64,000 bases of DNA from Acanthosoma haemorrhoidale (lineage: Eukaryota > Arthropoda > Insecta > Hemiptera > Acanthosomatidae). The notes beneath the pieces are model-generated. The model was not told the origin of the DNA, ran no database searches, and worked only from the letters and a program-made list of their open reading frames with translations. The stretch spans positions 77,701,341 through 77,765,340 of the forward strand of contig OV884015.1 in NCBI GenBank assembly GCA_930367205.1. Direction: 5' to 3'. This document shows positions 50,404-60,429 of this stretch, piece after piece. Made by a program: the position numbers and the translations under genes. How positions within the stretch are numbered: position 1 is the stretch's first letter; each line of letters begins with the position of its first letter.

Positions 50404-52209
50404 TCAATGAGACACTTGAGCTTGAATTTGGGAAACTAATTCATCGATGTTTGGATTAATTCCACTGGTACAAAGACGTAAAGAATTTTCCAAATTATCG
50501 TCAGTCAGCCTTGTACGATGTTTTGATTTATTAACTTTCATCAATGAAAAGAACTGTTCGCATTTATAAGTACTGCCAAACGCACAAATCAATCTTCTTG
50601 CAAATTTTCTAAGCTGCGGAAAATGGTCTTCTTCGAGGTATTTTTTGTAGAAATCGCACAACTCCACGTCTTCAAATTTAGATTTTAGGAGTGAGTTTTC
50701 TTGAATCTCGATCAACTCCATTTGCAAGTGTATTGGAGCATTTTGTACATTACTTTTTGTTGGAGTAGCAAATAAATTGAAACAGTCTTCCATGTGTTTG
50801 AAATCGCTAAATCTGATCGAAAATTGCTCCGACAGTAACTTGAGTTCTTCAGCATATTGAGCGTAAGCAATATTTTCATACGCAGAGAGCGTGGTGAAAT
50901 GGTAACTGTTACCAGACAGCATATGTGCCTCCCACAAGCGGATTTTGTTCTGAAACGCTTTCAAATGGCTGTACAAATCATTTACTAACTGTCCTTGTTT
51001 TTGAAGTTTCAAATTTAAATCATTCAAATGGCCTGTAAGGTCGACAAGAAATGCTAAGTCACATATCCATTTTGCGTCACTCAATTCAGATAGTGGTTTA
51101 TCTTTTATTTGCATAAATTCTGCTATCTCATTTCTAAGCTCGTAAAACCGTTTCAGCATTTTCCCTTTGCTTAGCCATCTGACTTCACAATAATATGTTA
51201 CGTCGTCATACTCGGCTGATATTTCATCCAAAAACGCCTTGAACTGACGATGGTTAAGCCCTCGGGATCGAATAAAATTGATGGTTTTTACTACCACATT
51301 CATAACATTCTGGAGTCGAATGGACTTAGAACACAAGTTCTGTTGGTGGATAATGCAATGAAGGACTATCAAACCATCTTTTTGCACATTTAATTCAGTT
51401 GCTTTTTCATTCAAAATTCCGATGAAACCTTTACGTAAGCCGACCATAGAAGGTGCACCATCTGTGCATACTCCAACTAATTTCGACCATGGCAAGCCAA
51501 AACTTGTGAATACCTTTTGAACTTCATTAAAAATGTCCTCTCCTGTAGTGGTTCCTTTTAGCGGCTGTAAAGCAAGCAATTCCTCAGTAATAGTGAATTC
51601 TTTATCAACACCTCGAATAAATATAGCCAGTTGAGCTATGTCAGACAAATCGGTGCTCTCGTCTAATGCTATGGAAAATGATTCAATACCAGTCATACGG
51701 CCAGTCAATGTTGTTTTTATATCATTAGCCATCATTTCTATACGTCGTACAACGGTTCGTCTTGACAAACTAATTTTTTCAAATTCATTTTTCTTTTCAG
51801 GACACAAAACACTGCAAACTTCTGACATACACTCCTTGATAAATTCTCCTTCGGCAAATGGTTTCAATGACTTTGCCAATTTTGAACTAACTATAAAACT
51901 AGCTTTCACAACATTATCAAGTTGTGTTCTTTGTCTATGAAATATTTGCTGCTGTTTTTCCAAATTTGCGGTAAGTTTCTGGATTTTGTCTTTTCTTATT
52001 TGTCCTGTCAGTGAGAGCAGCGTAGGATGCTTAGTTGAGTAATGCCTCTTTATATTGAATTCTTTCATCACCGAAATGGATTCATTACACATCAAACAAA
52101 TAGGCTTACCATTGTGCAAGATAAAGAAGAATTCTTCAGTCCATTTTTCTTGAAACTGGCGACCCTCTGCATCTACTTTTCGTTTCCTTCCACCAGACAT
52201 CATTTTCAT
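50404..52209 (-). CDS. hAT transposase with BED-type zinc finger (601 aa, intact)
   Basis: A single uninterrupted 601-codon frame, ATG at 52209. A basic stretch GGRKRK (residues 6-11, possible nuclear signal) precedes a BED-like zinc finger with C38, C41, H56 and H61. The RNase H-like catalytic core follows hAT organisation: first Asp in SIALDESTD (D183), second Asp in VGVCTDGAPSM (D250), the LHC-x2-H motif at 283-288, RW at 344-345 and a candidate catalytic Glu in FYELRNEI (E357 or E361). The C-terminal hAT dimerisation region is at about 525-590, including FGSTYKCEQFFSLMKVNKSK. The layout resembles the Charlie-like branch that gave rise to vertebrate GTF2IRD2, SCAND3 and ZBED-type proteins. 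It excises and reinserts the flanking element. Domestication is unlikely because inverted repeats and target duplication are still in place. M3 or M4 could also be used as start. Confidence 0.93.
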   Translation of the reverse strand: MKMMSGGRKRKVDAEGRQFQEKWTEEFFFILHNGKPICLMCNESISVMKEFNIKRHYSTKHPTLLSLTGQIRKDKIQKLTANLEKQQQIFHRQRTQLDNVVKASFIVSSKLAKSLKPFAEGEFIKECMSEVCSVLCPEKKNEFEKISLSRRTVVRRIEMMANDIKTTLTGRMTGIESFSIALDESTDLSDIAQLAIFIRGVDKEFTITEELLALQPLKGTTTGEDIFNEVQKVFTSFGLPWSKLVGVCTDGAPSMVGLRKGFIGILNEKATELNVQKDGLIVLHCIIHQQNLCSKSIRLQNVMNVVVKTINFIRSRGLNHRQFKAFLDEISAEYDDVTYYCEVRWLSKGKMLKRFYELRNEIAEFMQIKDKPLSELSDAKWICDLAFLVDLTGHLNDLNLKLQKQGQLVNDLYSHLKAFQNKIRLWEAHMLSGNSYHFTTLSAYENIAYAQYAEELKLLSEQFSIRFSDFKHMEDCFNLFATPTKSNVQNAPIHLQMELIEIQENSLLKSKFEDVELCDFYKKYLEEDHFPQLRKFARRLICAFGSTYKCEQFFSLMKVNKSKHRTRLTDDNLENSLRLCTSGINPNIDELVSQIQAQVSH

Positions 52210-52425
52210 TTACTTATCGTTCGATAAACTTAATAAGAAAATAGGTATAATTAGTAAGCACTCAAGATGCACACAAAGTCACAAAGCAAACTTATCACCA
52301 CGGTAGCTCGAATAGGACTGAACTAAGTTCCGGCCATCCACCCGCTTATATAGGCAAAATGAAGGAATGATCTAGAATCGTCTAGTGTAGAACAATACAA
52401 TTGCGAAGCAATAATCCTTTGTTGC

Positions 52426-52478
52426 GCCGCCAGTGTGGCGGCAAACATCAATGGCTTTGAACTTTGATGTTTGCCGCC
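52426..52478. repeat. Nested hairpins upstream of the hAT transposase start
   Basis: Arms GGCGGCAAACATCA (52437-52450) and its exact complement (52465-52478) form a 14-bp stem with a 14-base loop. Overlapping it on the left is GCCGCCA-GTG-TGGCGGC (52426-52442), a second perfect hairpin sharing bases with the first, so the two structures exclude each other. It lies about 220-270 bp upstream of the transposase ATG, inside the element. Confidence 0.6.
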
Positions 52479-52584
52479 TCACTCTTTGATGATCACCGCC
52501 ACTCGGCTTGCTCGCTCACTTGATTCCATGAGTATGAGTAAGTAGTGTATTTTTTTTTTTTAAATTGGGTTTTTCAAAATGTCT

Positions 52585-52635
52585 CGCGGGCCGGATCAAA
52601 TCTTACAGCGGGCCGGATCCGGCCCGCGGGCCGGC
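52585..52635. repeat. Subterminal GCGGGCC cluster with a 20-bp perfect palindrome
   Basis: Several GCGGGCCGG motifs lie just inside the right hAT end. GCGGGCCGGATCCGGCCCGC at 52608-52627 is a perfect 20-bp palindrome. A related GCGGGCCGCG occurs near the left end (50191-50200). Subterminal motif arrays are the usual binding sites of hAT transposases; that role here is inferred. Confidence 0.6.
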
Positions 52636-52650
52636 TGTTGCCCACATACG

Positions 52651-52658
52651 TTGTAGAG
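52651..52658. repeat. hAT target-site duplication, right copy
   Basis: TTGTAGAG immediately after the transposon end CCCACATACG, identical to the left copy 2.5 kb away. Confidence 0.9.
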
Positions 52659-52659
52659 T

Positions 52660-53900
52660 CTTGTCAATGAAGCCATTGTGAATCATTGTACTTGTATTGA
52701 TTATATATCTTCTATGCCGATTCAGACCTTGTATAGAGTGTACCGATGGTATAGTACATATAAAATGTAATATGTATATAGATTTGCCTAAGAATCTATT
52801 GTAAATAAATGTCATTTTTTTAAAGGGAATTTGGAAAAAAAAAAAGTTTAACTGCAATAGATACAATGGTAAGTTCTTAAGACTACTTACAACAGATATT
52901 AACTTGAATCTGTTGAGATAACTTTTATAAGATTTGAACCCCAGTATTTCATTTCGTGAATTAATTACCTTGAAATATTTTAAGATATTACTTGTGAAGT
53001 ATGTCATTTAGCTAAATGAACATTCATATAGTAAAGTAATATGTACATACGAATAGTTATGTGAATCTTTGTGTAGCTCTTAAACTTCTGCTTAAGATAT
53101 TAGTTCCTACTTAAGACATTTAATTATCCTTATCTTAAAATGCCAAGGTGTTGAAGGAGACAGAGAAGTATTTACATTAAAAATTGGAATCCAGTGTGAC
53201 CTGTTGGTTAAAACGTAGAACTAAACTGGGAAAACGGCAATTTTTATGCATTGCAGTGCATTCTGTGAAGTGGTTAGTAAAAAATTTCGACTTAGTACCT
53301 TCACGATCTCACTGCTCCTCCTAGTACCCCGTCCTTAGGCTACTTCTAACCTTCAGCTAACCACCCAACAGAATGTACTCCACAAAAAGTGTATTTTTCC
53401 ACGATTTAGCTGTACTTTTTAACCAACAGGTAGCGCTAAATTACAATTACGAAAATAATCCTTTTTTCTGCCCCTCTTCCGTTATCCTCAAGACCATGAA
53501 ATTTAAAATTGAGGAGAATTTAATCTCTCAATTATCAAAAAACCTCTTTAAGATTAGTTTAATTAACTTTTTTAGCTAGGCGAGATTAATAAATTACTTT
53601 TTCGATGTTTATGAAGCATTTTAAATAAGTATAATCATAAATAATCAACAGTCAAAAAAAAGTTCGTTACTCAACTAATCTATCTCTCATCGCTTCCCAT
53701 ACGCTCAATTTCCGGCAGGAGTTAACATTTCAAAACTTTGACCATATACTTAAAACCTGTTAGTACCGTAGCTTTGGATGTAATAATGAATAACAGCACA
53801 CCTAAATAAAAATATTCAAAAGAAAATTTCTAGGGATGAAGATGTGTTATAATTAGTGACCGAGATAAAGGCTGGCATAGTAAAAATTATTTGCTTTGCA
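52660..53900. other. Noncoding stretch right of the hAT element
   Basis: No gene recognised. The open frames here (52603-53007 minus, partly inside the transposon end; 53373-53579 plus) are AT-driven and have unfamiliar composition. Confidence 0.35.
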
Positions 53901-53904
53901 ATGC

Positions 53905-54020
53905 TTAGGTTTATTATTATTAATAATTAACAGCAAAAGACAAAACATACAGTTATGATCGGGATCTATACCACAATTTAAATTTCTCAGCTTTTTTGAC
54001 TGAGTACCACATTTCCTCCA
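53905..54020 (-). repeat. Diverged copy of the SINE-like family at 42.3 kb
   Basis: Shares ATTATTAAT-ATTAACAGC-AAAGACAAAA with 42291-42318 in the same relative order. The B-box region is decayed to GATCGGGATCTATACC on the plus strand. Confidence 0.4.
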
Positions 54021-54035
54021 TAAACAAGCAGCCTT

Positions 54036-54430
54036 AGATACTCTCGCAAGAATTCTGTGATACTAAAACGGTTGAACGAATCAAATCTATTCCAACTGCA
54101 GAAATAATCAAAAAACAATATTCAGACAGTATGGAAACTATCACCACCTCCCCTGAATCTAAACAATGTTTTCTCGCGGTTAAAATGGGAGATATGGCTG
54201 GATGGTTCACTGTCAAGGTATATACATGCGCTAGTTGCCGTCATGACAGCTACTAACTGCCGCGATAGTGACAGTCACCGTGAAAACCTGGCTTAATGAT
54301 GACTAAAATACTTGCTGTACTGCAACTTCGCTTGAAGAGCAACCCTACAAGTACTGTAGTTGCCATCAGCTGGATCTTTACAGGATGACGCCCAAGACTG
54401 TTGAAAACGTTCAGAATATAAATTAATAAA
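54036..54430 (+). CDS. Candidate terminal exons or decayed gene fragment
   Basis: After a CCTTAG site, an open frame of about 60 codons reads LSQEFCDTKTVERIKSIPTA, EIIKKQYSDSMETITTSPES, KQCFLAVKMGDMAGWFTVK to AAG|GTATAT at about 54215. About 128 bases on, following CTTGAAGAG, a phase-compatible frame reads QPYKYCSCHQLDLYRMTPKT, VENVQNIN, then TAA, and AATAAA follows directly. TACTAAC, a consensus branch point, lies in between (about 54251). No family recognised. Two frameshifted parts of an old pseudogene are an equal possibility. Confidence 0.28.
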
Positions 54431-54434
54431 GCTG

Positions 54435-56090
54435 TGGAGACACAGAAGTTGTTTTATTTCATAGTTAAATAGTTGTCTTCTAATATTTATTCACTCTACA
54501 ATTTTATATCCTAGTTGTTAAATTGTGAAGAGAGGTGGTAAAGATAGAAAATGCATTTAACAAGATTGTCACACAGTATCTGACATGGCCATGACAGTTC
54601 CAAACTCGCTAGACACATGATCTAGGGCACATACATGCCCCTGGAGTTCCACTGCCTTGACAATAGTACTTTGATATACCCAACACTAGGGGGCCCTATT
54701 CCATCTTTAACATTTACTTGGCCTTTTTCTGTCTCCAATTATACTATCCATTTTGACCTACGTATCCCACACTGATGCCAGAGATAGGAATTGACATAAC
54801 TATTCCAACAAAATTTTTATGGATCTTATATATATTTATTGATAGATTTAATATTTTTATTTGGAACAATGCAGCATGGATTACTTGATGAGGGACTGAC
54901 TAAGACCAAAACGTCTCATTATTTCTCACTAATTAAAAGCAGATATAATAATAAAAACATATATAAGTTCTTCATTGCAAGGGAAATGTGGGCCCATTAA
55001 TTATCCTATTCTATAAATTATAGTTGAGGGATATAACATCCAGATAAATCCATAAACTCAATTAAGTCATACAAGGTTAGGTTAACATTTCAGGCCTTCA
55101 AGACATCACATAACAGCAAACTGCAATCAATATGTTACTACAGGTTCTAATTAAGACAAATTATTCTACTTAATTATAACTTCAGTATTCAGACTAATGT
55201 GTCCATTTCACAAAACAAAATTATTTTTATCAATAACTATATACGTCAACATATTCTGCACAAAAGAAACCATCACATAATTTGTTAAGGGTATTATAAC
55301 TAGAATAAGGACAACTAGATAACAAACTCCAAGCTTTATTAAATGTCCATCTATGATCAGATTAACTAACTTCATGCTTTCAGGTTCGTTTCAATTTGTT
55401 CAATGTTAAGAAATAAATAACTTTTATGTATAGATTTGGATAGTACTAATACTAACTTGTTTATTTATAGCATAAATATTTCTAAAACATTAACTGAATG
55501 GTTTATGTACAAAATGCCAACAAATATTGTAACAGTCTTTACCACAATTTGTTACCTATACAAAACATACAAAATGGAATTAAAGTTTACTGATCTATTG
55601 CACATATTAATGTCAACCACAAATTCAATTTAAACAGCTTTTCATTCAACCTGCTCTTCTAATTAAGCACAATTTTTCATCATATGTTTAATTAATTTTA
55701 TTTTTATATTAATTTTTAAATTAATATACATAATGAAGGAATTCGTAATTAATGATGTGCTTTCATTAATATAATGATCAAAGAAGATAGAGATTGTTTT
55801 ACATATGTACAAATTACATATTTTACACCGAAACATATTTTCAAAGAAAGATAAAGAAAGGAATACAAAAGACACTTAAACACATATTTGCCATCTTTTC
55901 ATTAATAAAAAAATCTAAACTAGAATTATTAAATATTGAAAAAATGTAATGAAAATAAAAATATAATTAAATAAGTAAAAAAAAAAAAAGAGAAGAAAAC
56001 AGGTATAAAATGGGGAGAGGTTGTTACAAAACTGTGAGCTGAACAAATATTTGGAACTAAAAAAATGTTGCTAATTTTCTTTTGGTCAGG
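54435..56090. other. Region downstream of TOM40
   Basis: AT-rich, with no coding region recognised. The right edge should contain the TOM40 3'UTR and poly(A) site. Minus-strand AATAAA-type motifs exist (plus-strand TTTATT) but cannot be ranked. Confidence 0.35.
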
Positions 56091-56094
56091 ATGC

Positions 56095-59000
56095 TTAACC
56101 AATTACAAAACCAAATCCTAATCGGAATTGATTTTTTTGGTGATTGAGCATGCCACTCAAGGTAAGAGAAAATGGCATCGGAGTTAACTTCTTATCAAGT
56201 GTTGCTCCAACATTCCAGTTCGTATCAACCATTCCTAAAAAAACAAAAAAAATTAATACTTAGATAATTATATATGTATAAATAAAATAAAGCTACAAGC
56301 AAGCTGGTCTAAAGTATAATAATGTAATGTAAGCCATGAAATTTAACACTCAGACGTATGTATAGATAAAAAGTAAAAGCTTATCAGTTGTTCTATTTAA
56401 TATGACTGTTAAATATATCATTACAGTACACTCAGGCGTATCTAGGCAGAAGGGTGGCCTTAACTTAATAGGTTTTGTTTTAAGACCACCATTCTTATAA
56501 ATGCTTCGGAAAAGAAGGTGAATGATCATAACAATAGAAGATAAGATTGGAGCCATCCAGTGAGTCTAGAAAGGTGAAGCAATAGCAATATAGCAAACAA
56601 CATTTTGTCTATTTGAGCATCATCTGGACTTTAGATTAAATAATCTAAAAACTATATAACTTAGGTTCCATAAAAATTAAAAATATATATTTTTCACAGG
56701 GGGCCACCATACAATCAACACAAACAAATAAAATATTTCAAGAGATACATACCTTTGAAAACAAGATCTGCTTTTGGCAGATCTACCTGATATCCTATTG
56801 CAGCAGATGATTCTTGTAACCTGAAACTTGTTTCTAGCTCAACGCCAAGTTGTAGCTGTGGACTCGCTTTCTGGTAGTAACATAAGTGTAATCCAGAAGC
56901 TCCTGCTGTTGCAGAAGCTACATAATCACTTCCTATTTAAAAAAAAAAATATAATAAGAATTTTAATTCAAATTTTTATAATGGTAAACAAAATTAGATA
57001 GTTGATTAATCAAAGCTGACCATCACAAAATTTAGGAGACTTTTTGCTGATTAGTGCTCCTCCTATGAACACAGTCCCTCATGCAACAAGTTCTGACAAT
57101 AATTAAAACAATTATGAAGCTAACTGATAGTAAAGTTTTATTATAGAATACATTTTATCTATATTATAGGAAACAAAGAACTCTGGAACTATCTTCAAAA
57201 GATTGACTTAGTTCAGACTGCAGGACATGCAGATGACATGGTTATTATGGCAGGTACTTCTGGGCAGTCACAGTTCGCAGTCATTCCTAGACTGCTCAGC
57301 GAAAATGTTTGAGTTTACAGTTGATGAGACAAAAACTAAGTACATGGCTAAAGAGCAAGAATTAGAAATTGAACTATGCAGACTTCAAATAAGCAGAGGA
57401 GATAATACAAATAATGAATTCCTGAGTATTCCAAGAAAACTGGTCATGGAACTAAACCTTGTCAAACATATCGTTAACTAGAAGATCAATAACTTTAATT
57501 TAATATATCATTAAACAATTAATGACAGATAATCATGTTTTTTAGGAAACAGTTATATTTTTATTTTTTCTCAATAGCAAATGAGACCTCCAAGTGAATA
57601 ACACTAAAGGGTTTCTGGTTTTGAAACAACAAAACTGTAAAAAATCAAGAAAAAATTACACTTTTTCAAAACTTATAAGGAGGTATAAATAAAACAATAA
57701 TCAGCGAAATCCATGAAATTGAGGACCAGACCAATAGCTGATTCGACACTAGAAATAAGAAGTGAACTCTACCTAGGGCAAGAAGAGAAGTGAGTTATCA
57801 ACAGTGAAATGTTCAGAAACTGAGAAGGGTAAGGATTTCCTAGGGGTTAAAGTAAATAATTACTTGTATGGTATGAAAATATAACATATAAAGTAGCAAT
57901 TATTAGACCAAACTGCTGATGCAATTATATATTGCTTATATTTCATATCATGTAAAGGATAAAAACTAAGGCATTAAACTCCCCTATAAGGAAATTTCTA
58001 GTATGATATAATTTTTTCCGCTTACATCATTCATTAATATTTGCTATTATAATCTCTTTTAACCCTCTGAGTACCGTGGGATCCATACAGGCCCCACACA
58101 AAACTTTTTATGATAATTTTTCAAGAATTTCTCCATCTTAAATCATACACTTTTATCCCTAAACTATCTGGAACGTTTAGAATCGAAAATGTTAGTTAGA
58201 GTGCATTCTCGAATTTATATAGAATTTTTGTTGTAACCACTGTCGAGAATGATGCTGTTTCTATAAGTGATAAAAAAGAAAAAAAATTTGATTTTGAAGG
58301 AACCAACGAATCTGATGATCTTTTCCATTTCATTCAAGATGGAACAATTTGTTTGAAGAATATTACTTTAGTTAGAATACTTAAAGAATTAGGAATACTT
58401 TAATGAGAGAAAAAATGTTCCCCCCAAAATATTCATGATCAAAGGTGGAAAAACAACATGTAATAGTTAAAAGCAATTATTGAGCTTTTAATCTGCCAAT
58501 TGACATTTTTCGGTTGGAATTCATCATCTAAATTTCTGTACTATTGCTCATTTTCAACTTACTACCTACTTCTGTCTGGTCACAATGGAAAAAAATTGTT
58601 GGGTTCCCTTAAGGACCCCTGTGGTACTTTGTGTTTCACAAGACCCCATGGTACTCAGAGGGTAAAATTAATGCATAATAATATTAAATACGAATCTTTA
58701 AGGCACAATAATAATAACCTGTGTATCTGGCCGCTACAGATGCCAAGGCTACTTGTGACCCCGGAATAGTTACACTCCTCTGTACTGCTAATTCTACCCC
58801 AACATCCGTATTTTTTGTAATACTCTGTAAATAATGGGCGACAAATACTCCTAAAAGAAATCAATTATAAAAATACCAAATGAATAAATAAAGGAGAATA
58901 AATTCATAATAATTAATACAATACCTGAAAGGGTTGTTGGATCAGGATTTGCGAGAGTAAATGTTGTTGTAAAATTACTACCTCTATAGTCTAAAACATA

Positions 59001-60427
59001 TTGTGATGCTGTGCAATGATTGCTTTGTACCTGAAAATTAAGTGTTTACAGAATGTAGCTTCGTTTAGTCAAATTAAACTTTTTTATAAAAACAATTTAA
59101 TTTGGTTGAATAATCCATAATAATTTTACAAAAAAATGCTAAAAAGGAATAATACATATTATTAGTAATGATAGAAAACTTATCATTTCAACGTATTTAC
59201 AAATTATTAAAAAATCATAGATAAGGCAAGATAATAGATTAAAATAAACCTAAAATACTAACAACGTTTTATACTACTATGTTTTTGCTTTCATTGAAGA
59301 ATCACTGGAACTAATAAATAAAACATTCTTAGTTATCTAGATTAAATTTTTGAAGAAACAGAAATCCCAGTCTTGTTATATTGTTCAAGATGAAAAACCT
59401 TGTCATAGATTTCGTCCTCACTCGTTATTATGGCACTCGCAACGGTTTTCCTTAAAAGCATTGTTTTTTTTTTTAATTTTTGGTTGTTTTGGCTAGTTTT
59501 TCAGTGGGCCTGCTTAGCCTATGTGTTCAAAAAATAGTGGTCTTATATATCCTTTAATAAATTCTCCGAAAAAAAAAAGCCTAGGTTCAACCCTTACACA
59601 AATTAAACCATAATTTGAATAACCTTCTGTTTCTACAAACACCTTAATAAGCTTTCATATCCACAACTTTAAATTGGACTAATTAAAAAAGGCGAACAAT
59701 AAAATAAATATATGCAACTCCAGGTTCAAAGATCCCATCCTTTCTGACTTGTTAATAAATCATTCCTTAGCCCAACAACTCATGAATAGGTAAGGTAAGG
59801 CCGACCAATGGTTGCTATTAGGCTTGTTATCAGTCACCATTGAATTCTTTTTTTTTGGCAAGATTTGATACTTTATTATTCAAGTAGCTACTCATTTATC
59901 AAATAAGACCGAGTTAGCCGCAACCAAACCTATTCCCCAAAGAAAATCAAAGGCAATCATGGTGTAAATTATAAGACTGACAAATCATTTCAAACTCCTA
60001 AGCACAAATGTTACAATCGGAATGTTAGAGTACAATATTTGTTATTTAATAAAAAAAATCACAAGTCCGCAGATGACTCAATAGAAATTACATATCTTTT
60101 TTTCCAAGTTTGTTTAATAATTTCTATTATTTACAATTTTAAAAAAAATTATAGCATAAGTTACCTGGGCTTGTAATTTGGCCATGATGTTGTCAGAAAA
60201 CTTGTGATATATGTTTGCATTAAGATTACCAACTGGATCTATATCTCCAACTAAGACGGGGTAAGCTTCACCAGGCCCATATTGTTTCGTTCCAACATAT
60301 GTGGCACCAAACCGATACCCAGAAGGTGCCAAAGAGCTCATAGTTAAGGAATGAGAAATTTGAAAATGATTACTAAGACCTTTTTGAACAGCTATTTTAG
60401 CTCCTTCAAAATTTACAGGAAAAATCT
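56095..60427 (-). CDS. TOMM40: TOM40 mitochondrial import channel, last 5 coding exons (5' incomplete)
   Basis: Encodes the C-terminal ~272 residues of Tom40, the 19-strand beta-barrel forming the protein-conducting pore of the TOM complex in the mitochondrial outer membrane. Exons in transcript order: 60165-60427, 58925-59030, 58719-58850, 56753-56932 and 56095-56234, all GT-AG with consistent phases. Hallmarks are KGLSNHFQISHSL, GATYVGTKQYGPGEAYPVLV, GDIDPVGNLNA, YRGSNFTTTFTLANPDP, VAHYLQSIT, YYQKASPQLQLGVELE, IGYQVDLPKADLVFKG and DTNWNVGATLDKKLTPMP, ending FRLGFGFVIG then TAA. These follow human TOM40 from about residue 90 to its C-terminus, so it is Tom40 rather than the related VDAC barrel. 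The first exon here begins with two bases of a split Glu codon before IFPVNFEG. The N-terminal exon(s) of about 90 residues were not recognised between 60428 and 64000. Confidence 0.92.
57180..57485 (+). mobile_element. Degenerate LINE reverse-transcriptase fragment
   Basis: One frame around 57200-57245 reads LVQTAGHADDMVIMA, matching the catalytic Y-x-DD box of non-LTR reverse transcriptases with Tyr replaced by His. The adjacent frame reads SFLDCSAKMFEFTVDETKTK then YM, matching the following xVNxxKTxYM block. A frameshift between them (about 57240-57290) breaks the reading frame, and the catalytic box is altered, so it is inactive. It lies in a TOM40 intron, antisense to the gene. Confidence 0.65.
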
Positions 60428-60429
60428 CT

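Larger units (their letters stand above)
50134..52650 (-). mobile_element. Full-length hAT-superfamily DNA transposon
   Basis: A 2,517-bp element. The left end reads CAGGTATGGGCAACC; the right end read inward is CGTATGTGGGCAACAGCC. They share TATGGGCAAC/TATGTGGGCAAC, an imperfect hAT-type inverted repeat. It is bounded by identical 8-bp direct repeats TTGTAGAG at 50126-50133 and 52651-52658, the target-duplication length typical of hAT. It contains one uninterrupted transposase gene on the minus strand. GCGGGCC motifs cluster near both ends. The perfect duplication and open frame point to a recent insertion. It could have moved by its own transposase, if that is active. Confidence 0.9.

Noticed and set aside
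51638..51940. Forward 100-codon frame inside the hAT element
   Set aside because: It is antisense to the intact transposase and has no independent support.
56095..60427. VDAC/porin as the identity of this beta-barrel gene
   Set aside because: Blocks such as ATYVGTKQ, AYPVLVGD and VAHYLQSIT are Tom40-specific and the C-terminus aligns with Tom40, not VDAC.
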